From Pseudonocardiaceae bacterium (GTDB lineage Bacteria > Actinomycetota > Actinomycetes > Mycobacteriales > Pseudonocardiaceae), in NCBI GenBank assembly GCA_009379845.1, contig WHSZ01000002.1:62001-126000 (forward strand): a stretch of 64,000 bases of DNA, in the 5' to 3' direction. Shown one piece after another: positions 52,892 through 62,118 of the stretch. The stretch's first letter is position 1. Each line of letters opens with the position of its first letter. The notes beneath the pieces were generated by a model, which worked only from the letters and a program-made list of their open reading frames with translations, was not told the DNA's origin and made no database searches. The translations under genes and the position numbers were made by a program.

Positions 52892-53365
52892 GTGCGTCCC
52901 GTACTGCCGATCTCGCTCGCCACGGCCGGGCTGCTGCTGGCAGGCTGTGGCCAGCCGGCACCTCCGGAGGTCACGTTCTACTCGTGGGGGCAGAGCATCG
53001 TCGCGGATCCGCAGCTGTACTGCCAGCCCGAGTTCAACGAGTGCCAGCAGGACCGGAAGGCTGCCGCGAGGCTGCGCGTGCCGGCCGGCGAGCCGTTGCA
53101 GATCTCGGTGCCGGCTGAGGTGGCCGACGCACCGTGGGTCGCGGTGTTCCGGTACCGGAAGCCGGACGGCAAGCGCGGCCCGGAAAGCAGGACGCCACTG
53201 TTCGAGGCCGGCTCTCGGCACGCCTACACGTTGCGCCCGCCGGGCGGCGGGGACCAGCTCACCGAGGTGCAGATCCACCGCGTGGTTGGCCTCCAGCCTC
53301 CCGCACGGCCAGGTGGGGACATGCAGTTCGTTTCGGACGCGACCTGGGCGCTGCGCACCGAGTGA
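52892..53365 (+). CDS. DUF2771 lipoprotein
   Basis: A 157-residue exported lipoprotein: the signal MRPVLPISLATAGLLLAGC ends in lipobox LAGC. The rest (PEVTFYSWGQSIVADPQLYCQP, VPAGEPLQISVPAEVADAPWVAVFRYR, LTEVQIHRVVGLQP) matches DUF2771. The start is GTG 52892, only 11 bp after the MFS stop, so they are cotranscribed. The order MFS-DUF2771 mirrors Rv0876c-Rv0875c. The function is unknown. Confidence 0.85.
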   Translation: MRPVLPISLATAGLLLAGCGQPAPPEVTFYSWGQSIVADPQLYCQPEFNECQQDRKAAARLRVPAGEPLQISVPAEVADAPWVAVFRYRKPDGKRGPESRTPLFEAGSRHAYTLRPPGGGDQLTEVQIHRVVGLQPPARPGGDMQFVSDATWALRTE

Positions 53366-53402
53366 CCAGCCGGTGAGTACGTTGAGCGCTACCGCGGCAT
53401 CA

Positions 53403-53789
53403 CTAGGGGTCGAGTTCGCGGGCCACGGCACGCACCACTTCGGCGATGCGCTTGGTGTTCTTCCGATCGGGGTAGCGACCGCGCCGCAGGTTCGGCTGTA
53501 CCCGCGCCTCCAGCAGCTTGATCATGTCGTCGATCAGGCCGTGCAGCTCCTCCGGCTGGCGCCGGCGCGCCTCGGCGACCGACGGCGGCGCGTCGATCAA
53601 CCGCACGGAAAGGGCCTGCGGGCCGCGGCGTCCGTCGGCAACGCCGAACTCGAGGCGCTGGCCGGACTTGAGGGCCTCGACGCCCGGGGGCAACGCGGAT
53701 TTTCGGATGTAGACGTCCTCGCCACCCTCCTGGGTCACGAAGCCGAAACCCTTCTCCGCGTCGTACCACTTGACTTTGCCGGTCGGCAC
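53403..53789 (-). CDS. cold-shock domain protein with C-terminal extension
   Basis: A 128-residue protein whose first 67 residues are a cold-shock domain: [27 protein letters not shown] with RNP1 KGFGFV and RNP2-like DVYIRKSAL. The remaining 60 residues ([30 protein letters not shown] to [11 protein letters not shown]) are helical and not part of normal Csp proteins. It resembles CspB of M. tuberculosis (Rv0871). GTG 53789 is chosen because MPTGKVKWY is the family start and GAGGG lies upstream. It likely binds single-stranded RNA or DNA. Confidence 0.88.
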   Translation of the reverse strand: MPTGKVKWYDAEKGFGFVTQEGGEDVYIRKSALPPGVEALKSGQRLEFGVADGRRGPQALSVRLIDAPPSVAEARRRQPEELHGLIDDMIKLLEARVQPNLRRGRYPDRKNTKRIAEVVRAVARELDP

Positions 53790-53988
53790 AGCCCTCACCG
53801 TTCCTTACTCGGTCACGTCTATCGTCGCCCATCCAGATACCCACGATCCGCACGACGAACGCGCCCCAGGCGTACCTAGGACGCGTAACTGCTCAGCCTA
53901 GGCCACGGAGGCATCCGACGAGAAGCCATTAGTGGGCACCCCATCAGTAATCATCAGACGTCGGGGCGATACGACTATGCTCCACGGC

Positions 53989-54198
53989 ATGTCCGCCGAC
54001 GCGCCACGACCCCGGCTGATGCCGGTCGCCGTCGTGTTGTTCGCGCTTGGCATGCTCGCGGTGCTCGCCGTATTCGTGTTGTTCGCCACTGGCGAGCGGA
54101 ACTTGCCCGTGTGGCTGAGCGGCGCAGCGGGACTGCTCACGCCGCTCGGATTTGGCATTGGATTGTACGTACTCGTGCGGGAAGCCCTGGCACGCTGA
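53989..54198 (+). CDS. small membrane protein, hypothetical
   Basis: A 69-residue protein, MSADAPRPRLMPVAVVLFALG, with two membrane helices (LMPVAVVLFALGMLAVLAVFVLFATG and VWLSGAAGLLTPLGFGIGLYVLVREAL). Starts at 53977 or 53932 are also in frame. No family is recognised. It is divergent from the cold-shock gene by about 200 bp and convergent with the DUF742 gene. Confidence 0.6.
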   Translation: MSADAPRPRLMPVAVVLFALGMLAVLAVFVLFATGERNLPVWLSGAAGLLTPLGFGIGLYVLVREALAR

Positions 54199-54248
54199 TA
54201 CCGAGTCCGACCCGGGCTTCGCGGCACATTTTACCCGTAACGTACCGG

Positions 54249-55010
54249 CTAGAGGCCCCGTAACCCACGCAGAACCCGCTCCATCAACGCCCAGTCCGGC
54301 GCCCGTTCGGATACCGACCGATGCACGATGAGCAGGCCCAGTTCGGCGAGATCACCGAGCAGTACGCGCGCCACGCCGAGTGGAAGCGCGAGCAGCGCGG
54401 CCACCTCGGCGACCGAGCGCGGGCTGGCGCACAGGTCGTGCGCGGCGCGGTGCTCCTCGCCGAGGGAGGCCGGCATCGGTCGCCCATCGAGCCGCACGCT
54501 GGTGAGCAGCGTTTCCACCGCCAGCGCGTGGCCGGGAGTGGTCCGCCCCTTTGTCAGCACGTACGGGCGGACGATTCCGGCGACCGGATCGGCAGGCGAC
54601 GGCTCCTGTTCCGGACGGTCGAGGGGCAGGTCGTCGGTCGCCTCGCTGTCCGGGCCGGGCCATGCCGGCTCAGCCTGTTCCGCGTGGTCTTCCGGCACGG
54701 CGTGGTCTTCCGGCTCCGGGTCGGCCGGCTCAGCCACGATCGGGGATTCGGTCTCGCTGGAAGCCTGATCGTCCAGCCGGCCAAGGGCCCTGGCGGACGG
54801 GAACCGCGCCCCCGTCCGGCCGACCGAGCGGCGCCGCCGCGCGGACCGCCGGTCCGCGGGCCTCGAGCCGCCCTCGGGCGCCTGGTCACCGTCCAGCCGG
54901 TCCAGCTGCCTGGCGGACGGGAACCGCGCGCCGGTACGTCCCACGGTGCGCTTGGCTGGCGGTGGTGGGTCCGGGTCAGGCGGCGGTGACGCGGTGTGCG
55001 ACTCGGTCAC
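54249..55010 (-). CDS. DUF742 protein with repeated VGRTGARFPSAR motif
   Basis: A 253-residue protein. The C-terminal third (IVRPYVLTKGRTTPGHALAVETLLTSVR to LADLAELGLLIVHR) is DUF742, a winged-helix-like domain that normally sits in conservons with a nitrate-sensor kinase, a roadblock protein and a small GTPase. None of those partners is nearby. The N-terminal part is disordered and contains two copies of VGRTGARFPSAR (residues 23-34 and 63-74), separated by an Arg-rich linker. GTG 55010 starts. Possibly a regulator acting with an unlinked conservon. Confidence 0.8.
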   Translation of the reverse strand: MTESHTASPPPDPDPPPPAKRTVGRTGARFPSARQLDRLDGDQAPEGGSRPADRRSARRRRSVGRTGARFPSARALGRLDDQASSETESPIVAEPADPEPEDHAVPEDHAEQAEPAWPGPDSEATDDLPLDRPEQEPSPADPVAGIVRPYVLTKGRTTPGHALAVETLLTSVRLDGRPMPASLGEEHRAAHDLCASPRSVAEVAALLALPLGVARVLLGDLAELGLLIVHRSVSERAPDWALMERVLRGLRGL

Positions 55011-55156
55011 GCAGCAAAGGGTGCCCTGGGCGCGTTACCGCTATGAGTCGCGGCTGAAACATTTTTGACCGCCGATCGGCACATTCGGTTAACATTCCGG
55101 GCACATTCGTCCACATTGGACGGACTCGGGTGCAAGACGTTGGGCCGAACGGTGCA

Positions 55157-55771
55157 TCACCTCGCGTCGACGTTGTCCGCGAGCCACTCAGGGAACCCGA
55201 GCAGGTCGTCAAGCACCACGTCCGCGCCCGCCTCGAGCAGTTCGGCACGGCTGCACGGTCCGGTGGCGACCGCGACGGACAACGCGTCCGCGGCCCGCGC
55301 ACCCCGCACGTCGCCGAGGTGATCGCCAACGTAGATCCGTGCCCCGAGTTCACGCAGCGCTGCCCCCTTACCCGTGGACCACAGTTCGCCGATCACCTCG
55401 TTCACCCGGAAATCCAGCGCGTGCAAGTGCTTCTCGGCGTTCGGCCGGTACTTGCCGGTAACCACGATGGACCGCCCACCCAGCCGGTGCACCGCGTCGA
55501 GCGCGTCCACCGCGCCGGGCAACGGCACGGTGCGCGGGATGACGATGTCCGGATACATCTCCCGGAACCGCGCGACCAGTTCCGGCACCCGGTCCTCGGG
55601 AACACCGCTGTGCAGCAACACATGATCGAGTGGCGGACCGAGGTTCGCCGCGAAATGCTCGCCGTCCAGTGGCACCCCGCTCTCCTCGGACAATTCGGCC
55701 AGCACCCGCACCATCCCCGGTCGCGGGTCGATGAGGGTCATGTCCAGGTCGAAACCAACGGTGAACGCCAC
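55157..55771 (-). CDS. HAD family hydrolase
   Basis: A 204-residue haloacid dehalogenase-like phosphatase. Motif I FDLDMTLID contains the nucleophile Asp, motif II is IVVTGKYRPNAEKHLHAL (Thr), and motif III/IV IYVGDHLGDVRGARAAD provides the Lys/Asp pair region. A small cap domain lies between. It resembles phosphoglycolate phosphatase, but the substrate is not assigned. GTG 55771 begins 83 bp from the divergent TetR gene. Confidence 0.85.
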   Translation of the reverse strand: MAFTVGFDLDMTLIDPRPGMVRVLAELSEESGVPLDGEHFAANLGPPLDHVLLHSGVPEDRVPELVARFREMYPDIVIPRTVPLPGAVDALDAVHRLGGRSIVVTGKYRPNAEKHLHALDFRVNEVIGELWSTGKGAALRELGARIYVGDHLGDVRGARAADALSVAVATGPCSRAELLEAGADVVLDDLLGFPEWLADNVDAR

Positions 55772-55820
55772 ACGCGCCAGCCTAGGCGAATTGACACAAA
55801 CACCGATGGAGTAAAGGTAT

Positions 55821-55847
55821 TTGACACATTGACCTGATATGTAAAAC
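55821..55847 (+). promoter_or_regulatory. candidate promoter of the TetR/R2lox unit
   Basis: TTGACA (55821-55826) lies 34 bp before the GTG start at 55855; AT-rich GATATGTAAAACT follows as a poor -10 candidate near 55842-55847. A second TTGACACA occurs at about 55791. The mRNA would be nearly leaderless. Confidence 0.35.
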
Positions 55848-55854
55848 TAGATGC

Positions 55855-56451
55855 GTGACGACGATCACCCCGTTCCTGGAACGCGCCAAGCACTCGCTGC
55901 GCGAAACCGTGCTCGACGCGGCAACCGAGCTGCTGATCGAGCGCGGCTACTCGGGGCTGCGGATGGCGGATGTCGCCGCCGCGGCCGGGGTGAGCAGGCA
56001 GACCGTGTACAACGAGTTCGGCGGCAAGCCCGCGCTGGTCGAAGCGGTCGCGCTGCGCACAACCGCGGAGTTCATGGCCGGTTCCGAGCACAGGTTTCGG
56101 GACGCCGCCGACGCGATCACCGGGATTCACCGCTCGGTGTCCTACATCGTGCGGCACGCGCGGGAAAACCGGCTGGTCGCCGCCGTGGTCGGTACCGCGG
56201 AAGCGGAGGATCTGTTGCCGTTCCTGACCACCAAGGGCACGCCGATCATGCGTACCTCCGTTCAGCAGGTCAGCAACAACCTGCGGTGGCACCTGCCCGC
56301 GTTGGCTGAGGAACACGCGAACCTGCTCGGCGAGACGATCGTGCGGCTGTCGATCAGTTACCTATTGCTGCCGGACGGCGACGCCGCCCACGCGGCCGAT
56401 TCCGTCTGCGCGGCCATAGCCCCCGCCCTACGGGAGTATTCGTCTGCTTGA
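55855..56451 (+). CDS. TetR regulator beside R2lox (Rv0232-like)
   Basis: A 198-residue TetR-type regulator. The DNA-binding domain runs LRETVLDAATELLIERGYSGLRMADVAAAAGVSRQTVYNEFGGKPALVEA. It ends 36 bp before the R2lox gene. In M. tuberculosis the TetR gene Rv0232 directly precedes Rv0233, so this is a conserved pair and a likely regulator of R2lox. It begins at GTG 55855. Confidence 0.88.
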   Translation: MTTITPFLERAKHSLRETVLDAATELLIERGYSGLRMADVAAAAGVSRQTVYNEFGGKPALVEAVALRTTAEFMAGSEHRFRDAADAITGIHRSVSYIVRHARENRLVAAVVGTAEAEDLLPFLTTKGTPIMRTSVQQVSNNLRWHLPALAEEHANLLGETIVRLSISYLLLPDGDAAHAADSVCAAIAPALREYSSA

Positions 56452-56487
56452 GACTGTCCATATTGGAGCGAACAAGGAGGTTCAACC

Positions 56488-57456
56488 ATGACGGCCACCC
56501 CGGAGAAGACGCACCGGGTCGGGTTCGGATCGCTGCGCAGCGGTGGGCTGAACTGGGACTCGTTCCCGCTGCGGCTGTTCGTCAAGGGAAACGCCAAGTT
56601 CTGGAATCCGGCCGACATCGACTTCAGCCAGGAGGCGCGGGACTGGGACGCGCTGACCGGCGAGCAACGCGAATCAGCGACGAACTTGTGCGCCCAGTTC
56701 ATCGCGGGTGAAGAGGCCGTCACCGAGGATATCCAGCCGTTCATGAAGGCCATGTCCGCGGAGGGGCGGTTGGCCGATGAGATGTACCTGACCCAGTTCT
56801 GCTTCGAGGAAGCCAAGCACACCGAGGTGTTCCGGCGCTGGATGGACGCCGTCGGGCTCAGCGACGATCTGCACTCGTACGTGGCCGAGAACCCGCACTA
56901 CCGCAGGCTCTTCTACGACGAGCTGCCCGGCTCGCTGAGCGTGCTCGAGACCGATCCGAGCCCGGCCAACCAGATCCGCGCGAGCGTGACCTACAACCAC
57001 GTTATCGAGGGAAGCCTCGCGCTGACCGGATACTTCGCGTGGCAGAAGGTGTGCGTCGGCAACAACATCCTGCCTGGCATGCAGGAGCTGATCCGCAGGA
57101 TCGGGGACGACGAGCGGCGACACATGGCCTGGGGCACGTTCACCTGCCGCCGGCATGTCGCGGCGGACGACGCCAATTGGGACGTCGTGCAGCAGCGGAT
57201 GGGCGAGCTGGTGCCGATCGCGCTCGAAATGATCAAGTGGTCCAACGAGCGGTTCAATCAGAATCAACCGTTCGGCATGGACAACGACGAGTTGCTGTCC
57301 TACGCGGCTGATCGGGCGCAGCGCAGGCTCGGCGCGATCGAATCGGCGCGCGGGACGCCGGTACAGAAGATCGACCTCGACTACTCGCCGGAACAGCTCG
57401 AGGAGCGCTTCGGCGCCGAGGACGCGAAGCAGTTCGAAGCGGCCACCGCCGGCTAG
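56488..57456 (+). CDS. R2-like ligand-binding oxidase (R2lox)
   Basis: A 322-residue ferritin-like protein of the R2lox group (Rv0233-type), often misannotated as ribonucleotide reductase beta. It holds a Mn/Fe site and a fatty-acid-like ligand. The metal ligands read off as Glu75 (IAGEEAV), Glu108 and His111 (FEEAKH), Glu174 (HVIEG), Glu209 and His212 (DDERRH). Val78 and Tyr169 occupy the positions of the Val-Tyr ether crosslink seen in this family. No large R1 subunit gene is nearby. AAGGAGG lies just before ATG 56488. The physiological substrate is unknown. Confidence 0.93.
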   Translation: MTATPEKTHRVGFGSLRSGGLNWDSFPLRLFVKGNAKFWNPADIDFSQEARDWDALTGEQRESATNLCAQFIAGEEAVTEDIQPFMKAMSAEGRLADEMYLTQFCFEEAKHTEVFRRWMDAVGLSDDLHSYVAENPHYRRLFYDELPGSLSVLETDPSPANQIRASVTYNHVIEGSLALTGYFAWQKVCVGNNILPGMQELIRRIGDDERRHMAWGTFTCRRHVAADDANWDVVQQRMGELVPIALEMIKWSNERFNQNQPFGMDNDELLSYAADRAQRRLGAIESARGTPVQKIDLDYSPEQLEERFGAEDAKQFEAATAG

Positions 57457-57491
57457 CGGACCTGGCCGCCCGATGGCCCACCCTGGGGGCG

Positions 57492-59159
57492 TCAGGCGTG
57501 CCGGGCAGTCGCGGCGTCCTGCAGGCCGAGCAGTTCGATGGACCGCTCGCGCATCTCGACCTTGCGGACCTTGCCGGTGACCGTCATGGGGAACTCGTCG
57601 ACCACGTGCACATAGCGCGGGATCTTGTGGTGATCCAGCCTTCCGGTGCAGAACTCCCGCAGTGCCTCGGCGGTGAGCGGGGCTGCGCCCTCGCGCATCC
57701 GTACCCACACCATGAGTTCCTCGCCGTAACGGGTGTCGGGCACCCCGATGACTTGCGCGTCAAGGATGTCCGGGTGGGTGTAGAGGAATTCCTCGATCTC
57801 CCTCGGGTAGAGGTTCTCGCCGCCGCGGATCACCATGTCCTTGATCCGGCCGGTGATGTTCACGTAATCGTCGTCGTCCATGGTGGCCAGATCACCGGTG
57901 TGCATCCAGCGCGCCGCGTCGATCACCTCGGCCGTCTTGTCCGCCTGCTCCCAGTAGCCGAGCATCACCGAATAGCCCCGGGTGCACAGCTCGCCCGGCG
58001 TGCCACGCGGCACGGTCAACCCGGTCTCCGGGTCGACGACCTTGACCTCCAGGTGCGGGCCGACCCTGCCAACCGTGGACACCCGCCGGTCGACCGAGTC
58101 GTCCACCCGGGTTTGTGTTGACACCGGGGAAGTCTCGGTCATCCCGTAGCAAATGGACACTTCTCGCATGCCCATCCGCTCGATCACCTGCTTCATCACC
58201 TCGACCGGGCACGGCGATCCGGCCATGATCCCGGTCCGCAGGCTGGACAGGTCGTACGAGTCGAATCCATCCATTGCCAACTCGGCGATGAACATGGTCG
58301 GCACCCCGTACAGCGAGGTGCAGCGCTCGGCGGCGACCGCGTCAAGTGTCGCGGCCGGGTCGAATCCCGGAGCCGGAATCACCATGCAGGAGCCATGACT
58401 TGTGGAAGCCAGATTGCCCATCACCATCCCGAAGCAGTGGTAGAACGGCACCGGAATGCACACCCGGTCGACTTCGGTGTATCCGCACAGCTCCCCGACG
58501 AAGAAGCCGTTGTTCAGAATGTTGTGATGCGACAGCGTCGCGCCTTTCGGGAATCCCGTGGTGCCCGAGGTGTATTGAATATTGATCGGATCGTCCGCCG
58601 ACAACCCGCCCTGCACCCCAGCCAGCCGGCTGGCGTCAGCCGAACGTCCCCTTGCGAACAGGTCTGTCCACTCCGGACTATCCAGCAGCACGACATGCCG
58701 CAGCGCCGGGCAGTTCGGCCGGACCTGCTCGATCATTTCCGCGTAGTTCGAGCTCTTGAACTCGCGCGCGGCGACCAGCGTGCTGATGCCGGCCTGGCCG
58801 AGCACGTACTCCAGCTCGTGCACCCGGTACGACGGGTTGATGTTTACCAGGATCGCGCCGATCTTCGCGGTCGCATACTGGACCTGGGTCCACTCCGCGC
58901 AGTTCGGCGCCCAGATCCCCACCCGGTCGCCCTTCGCCACCCCGATATCGAGCAGCCCGAGGGCCAGCGTGTTGACGTCCTCGGCGAGCTCCGGGTAACT
59001 CCATCGCCTGCCCGTCGCACAGTCCACCAGCGCATCGCGATCACCGAACATGGCAACGGTGCGGTCGAAGTTGTCACCGATCGTGTCCCCCAGCAACGGT
59101 ACGGTCGACGTGCCGGACGCATAGCTCGGCCGGGCGGGGGCTTGCCGGTTCGCAGTCAT
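57492..59159 (-). CDS. AMP-binding acyl-CoA ligase
   Basis: A 555-residue ANL-superfamily ligase. [21 protein letters not shown] is the phosphate-binding motif, YGMTETSP and [23 protein letters not shown] are the hinge region, and the catalytic Lys is in [12 protein letters not shown] near the C-terminus. It belongs to the FadD-type medium/long-chain group. It converges on the R2lox gene with a 35-bp gap, so it is not in that operon. ATG 59159 has AGGTG upstream; frames further 5' are not coding. Substrate unknown. Confidence 0.9.
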   Translation of the reverse strand: MTANRQAPARPSYASGTSTVPLLGDTIGDNFDRTVAMFGDRDALVDCATGRRWSYPELAEDVNTLALGLLDIGVAKGDRVGIWAPNCAEWTQVQYATAKIGAILVNINPSYRVHELEYVLGQAGISTLVAAREFKSSNYAEMIEQVRPNCPALRHVVLLDSPEWTDLFARGRSADASRLAGVQGGLSADDPINIQYTSGTTGFPKGATLSHHNILNNGFFVGELCGYTEVDRVCIPVPFYHCFGMVMGNLASTSHGSCMVIPAPGFDPAATLDAVAAERCTSLYGVPTMFIAELAMDGFDSYDLSSLRTGIMAGSPCPVEVMKQVIERMGMREVSICYGMTETSPVSTQTRVDDSVDRRVSTVGRVGPHLEVKVVDPETGLTVPRGTPGELCTRGYSVMLGYWEQADKTAEVIDAARWMHTGDLATMDDDDYVNITGRIKDMVIRGGENLYPREIEEFLYTHPDILDAQVIGVPDTRYGEELMVWVRMREGAAPLTAEALREFCTGRLDHHKIPRYVHVVDEFPMTVTGKVRKVEMRERSIELLGLQDAATARHA

Positions 59160-59262
59160 CACGGAACACCTCTTCGCGGACTCAAGAATGTGTCGTACCG
59201 CACCATCGTGACCCGCCGGCCGCGCCCCGTCGACCCCCGCCAGGCGCTTCTTGCCGGCCGCA

Positions 59263-59298
59263 CCGTGACCGCAATATGGATGCATATTGCGGTCACGG
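59263..59298. terminator. 16-bp hairpin with CAATATG core, copy 2
   Basis: A perfect 16-bp stem, CCGTGACCGCAATATG / CATATTGCGGTCACGG, with loop GATG. It lies directly after the HAD-IIA stop codon (59301) and before the acyl-CoA ligase start. Its inner 18 bp equals the reverse of the element at 36617. Confidence 0.7.
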
Positions 59299-59300
59299 GG

Positions 59301-60089
59301 TCAGGCGAACGGGTCGGTGGCCCGCCCGATGAGGTCGGCGATCGAGTCGACCACCATGTTCGGGCGGTACGGGAACGACTCGACGCTCTCCCTTGACGAG
59401 ATACCGGAGAGCACCAGGATCGTTTCCAGGCCGGCTTCGAGGCCCGCCCGCACGTCGGTGTCCATCCGATCGCCGATCATCACGGTGCCCTCGGAGTGCG
59501 CGCCGAGCGAGCGCAGCGCGGAGCGCATCATCAACGGATTCGGCTTGCCGACGTAGTACGGCTCGAATCCGGTCGCGCGCTGGATCAGCGCGGCGACCGA
59601 GCCGGTTGCCGGCAGCAAGCCGTCCCTGCTCGGCCCGGTGGCGTCCGGGTTGGTCGCTATGAACTTCGATCCCTGTGCGACCAGCCGGATCGCCGTGGTG
59701 ATCGACGTGAAGCTGTAGGTGCGGGTCTCCCCGAGCACTACGTAATCCGGCCGGCGTTCGGTGAGCACGTAACCGGCCTCGTGCAGCGCGGTGGTCAGCC
59801 CGGCCTCGCCGATCACGAACGCCGAGCCGTTCGGACGTTGCGAATCCAAGAACTTGGCGGTGGCCAGCGCGGACGTCCAGATCGACAATTCCGGCACATC
59901 CAGACCGGTCTGCAGCAGCCGGGCCCGCAGATCCCTCGGCGTGAAGATCGAGTTGTTGGTCAGTACCCGGAACCGGACGCCTTCGCCGACCAGTTCGGCG
60001 AGAAACTCGGCCGCGCCGGGGATGATGTGCTCCTCGTGCACGAGCACGCCGTCCATGTCCATCAGGTAGTCCCATCGTGCATCCGCCAT
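59301..60089 (-). CDS. HAD-IIA family hydrolase (NagD-like)
   Basis: A 262-residue HAD phosphatase of subclass IIA with a C2 cap. Motif I is YLMDMDGVLVHEE with nucleophile Asp, motif II is FRVLTNNSIFTP, then VGKPNPLMM (motif III Lys) and TVMIGDRMDTDV (motif IV) follow. Relatives dephosphorylate nucleoside monophosphates or sugar phosphates. It starts at ATG 60089, 7 bp after the metallophosphatase stop, so the two form an operon. Confidence 0.88.
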   Translation of the reverse strand: MADARWDYLMDMDGVLVHEEHIIPGAAEFLAELVGEGVRFRVLTNNSIFTPRDLRARLLQTGLDVPELSIWTSALATAKFLDSQRPNGSAFVIGEAGLTTALHEAGYVLTERRPDYVVLGETRTYSFTSITTAIRLVAQGSKFIATNPDATGPSRDGLLPATGSVAALIQRATGFEPYYVGKPNPLMMRSALRSLGAHSEGTVMIGDRMDTDVRAGLEAGLETILVLSGISSRESVESFPYRPNMVVDSIADLIGRATDPFA

Positions 60090-60096
60090 GGGCCCA

Positions 60097-60927
60097 TCAT
60101 GCCGGGTTGATCGGCTCCCACGGCAACGGGACGACGAGGCACGGCCCGCCGACGAACACCCCGCCGTCCACACCGAGCGCCTTACCACCGGCGTACAGGA
60201 ACGGCTCATCCACCTGTGCGGGCAGGATGCCGAGCTGATCGGCGATAACACTGTGCCCGTGCACGATCTGGGTGCCGCCGAGCTGCTCGAGCAACTCGCC
60301 CGCCTCGTCCTCTCCGTGCGGCCCACGGAACGCGAACCGGGTGGTCATCCGGCGCCAGCACTCCCACCATTCCACGATGTCGTCGCCGTGCAGCACCTCG
60401 CGGACCGCCGCGTTGATCTCCTCGACGGTGCTACCCCAGGTCAGGTACTCGGTAGTGTCCGAGTGCATCAACAGATGATCGTCGAGGAGGGCGATCATCG
60501 GGCGCTCGATCAACCATTCGATGTGCTCGGCGGTCAACGCCTCCTGGTCGCTCACCAATCCGCCGTTCATCGCCCAGCTGCGGGCGAAGCTGCGCGGGCC
60601 GAAATCCGACGGCACTTCGGTGTCGCCGAACCGGTTCATGCCGAGCAACAGGATCTCGTGGTTGCCGAGCAACGTGTCGACCTCGCCACCGGCTTCGGCT
60701 GCCTGCTCGGCCAGCCGCATCACCAGCTCGATCACGCCCACGCCGTCCGGGCCCCGATCCACGAAGTCCCCGACGAACCACAACCGTGCCTCGCCCCCGG
60801 CCCAGTTGTCCGCATCGTCGAGGAGACCTTTGTCCCGCAATGCCTCGACGAGCTCTTTTCGATGACCGTGCACATCGCCCACCACGTAGCACGTGGGCGT
60901 TTTGCCCGATCGCATTCGTTCCCGCAC
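60097..60927 (-). CDS. metallophosphoesterase (calcineurin-like)
   Basis: A 276-residue binuclear metallophosphoesterase. The motifs GDVHG, GDFVDRG, GNHE, and the C-terminal HGHS are all present in order, giving the complete metal site. Relatives include ApaH and serine/threonine phosphatases. GTG 60927 is the start. It is the first gene of an operon with the NagD-like HAD hydrolase, so both may act on nucleotides or phosphoproteins. Confidence 0.9.
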   Translation of the reverse strand: MRERMRSGKTPTCYVVGDVHGHRKELVEALRDKGLLDDADNWAGGEARLWFVGDFVDRGPDGVGVIELVMRLAEQAAEAGGEVDTLLGNHEILLLGMNRFGDTEVPSDFGPRSFARSWAMNGGLVSDQEALTAEHIEWLIERPMIALLDDHLLMHSDTTEYLTWGSTVEEINAAVREVLHGDDIVEWWECWRRMTTRFAFRGPHGEDEAGELLEQLGGTQIVHGHSVIADQLGILPAQVDEPFLYAGGKALGVDGGVFVGGPCLVVPLPWEPINPA

Positions 60928-60999
60928 ACTTCAACGATAAGCCTTGCCTGTCAACAAGGCACCAGGAGTACACAGTGGACTACTGCCAGGCACGTCCGG

Positions 61000-62118
61000 T
61001 CAGCACGGATGCACCGCGACCTGGGCCGCCTTGATCACCAGTCGCACCGGCGTGCCTGGATGCAGCGCCAGCTCGGCGACCGCCGATGGGGTCAGCTCCG
61101 CACTCACCCCGTCGACGCAGCCCGGCCCGTTCCGCGACGCGGTCGCGCGCAACCGGATAACCGGTCCGTACGGCTCCAGCGTGGCCACCTCCGCCGCGAA
61201 CGTATTGCGCGGGCTGGCCCTGTGCTCAACACCATCCAGCTGAACGGCTACCGCGGACGGCGCGAACACCGCGACCGCCGGGGTCCCTTCGGCGAGCTCG
61301 CCGGCCGCAATCCCGGCGATCACCGTGCCGTCCGGAGCTCGCACGCCCGCCTCGCACGCGGTGCCGCGAATCAGGTTGAGTCCGGCTATTCGCGCGGTGA
61401 AACCGGTTCGTGGCTTGGCGAGCACGTCCCTGGTCGGCCCCCGCTCGACCACCTGACCGCGCTGCAGCACCAGCACGCGGTCGGCGAGTACCAGCGCGTC
61501 GAGCGGATCGTGCGTCACCAGCACGGCCGCGCGGTGCGCGCCGGTGCGCAGCACCGTTCCGACCAGCGTGCGTAACGCCGGTGCGGCGTCCACATCCAGT
61601 GCCGCGAACGGTTCGTCAAGCAGCAGCAGTTCCGGTTCGCCCGCCAGCGCGCGAGCCAGCGCCACGCGCTGCGCCTGGCCACCGGAGAGCTGCGCTGGCC
61701 GCCGATCGGCCAGCTCTGCCGCGTCCACTTCGGACAGCCAGTGCCGCGCGATGCGGCCGGCTTCGGCCCGGCCCGCTCCCTTCGACCGCGGACCGAACGC
61801 CACGTTGTGCGCGGCTGACAGGTGCGGAAAGAGCAGCGGTTGCTGGGCCAGCAGCCCGATCCCGCGGTCATGCGGCGGAACGTGGTCGCGCTCGTCGGCG
61901 AGCACCCGGTCGCCAAGGGTGATGCGCGCGCGCCGCGCGCGCAGCAGCCCTGCAAGGCAGCCGAGCACGGTGGACTTGCCCGACCCGTTCGGGCCGAGAA
62001 TCGCGAGCACCTCGCCCTCCGCCGCGGACAGCCGGACGTCCAACTCGAACGCGTCCCGCTCGAGCCGGATGTCCGCGTCCAGTACGGAATTCCCGCCTGC
62101 TACATCGGCGCGGCTCAC
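61000..62118 (-). CDS. modC: molybdate ABC transporter ATP-binding protein
   Basis: A 372-residue ATPase for molybdate uptake. Walker A GPNGSGKS is at residues 42-49, the signature is [17 protein letters not shown], Walker B is [12 protein letters not shown] and the switch His is in [10 protein letters not shown]. Residues after about 290 form a C-terminal TOBE/MOP-type domain that binds molybdate. GTG 62118 overlaps modB by four bases, and it closes the operon. The unusually short ATPase-to-TOBE linker is ordinary for ModC. Confidence 0.92.
   Translation of the reverse strand: MSRADVAGGNSVLDADIRLERDAFELDVRLSAAEGEVLAILGPNGSGKSTVLGCLAGLLRARRARITLGDRVLADERDHVPPHDRGIGLLAQQPLLFPHLSAAHNVAFGPRSKGAGRAEAGRIARHWLSEVDAAELADRRPAQLSGGQAQRVALARALAGEPELLLLDEPFAALDVDAAPALRTLVGTVLRTGAHRAAVLVTHDPLDALVLADRVLVLQRGQVVERGPTRDVLAKPRTGFTARIAGLNLIRGTACEAGVRAPDGTVIAGIAAGELAEGTPAVAVFAPSAVAVQLDGVEHRASPRNTFAAEVATLEPYGPVIRLRATASRNGPGCVDGVSAELTPSAVAELALHPGTPVRLVIKAAQVAVHPC

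Noticed and set aside
54249-55010. A conservon (nitrate-sensor kinase, roadblock, DUF742, GTPase)
   Set aside because: Only the DUF742 member is present; neighbours are a small membrane protein and a HAD hydrolase.
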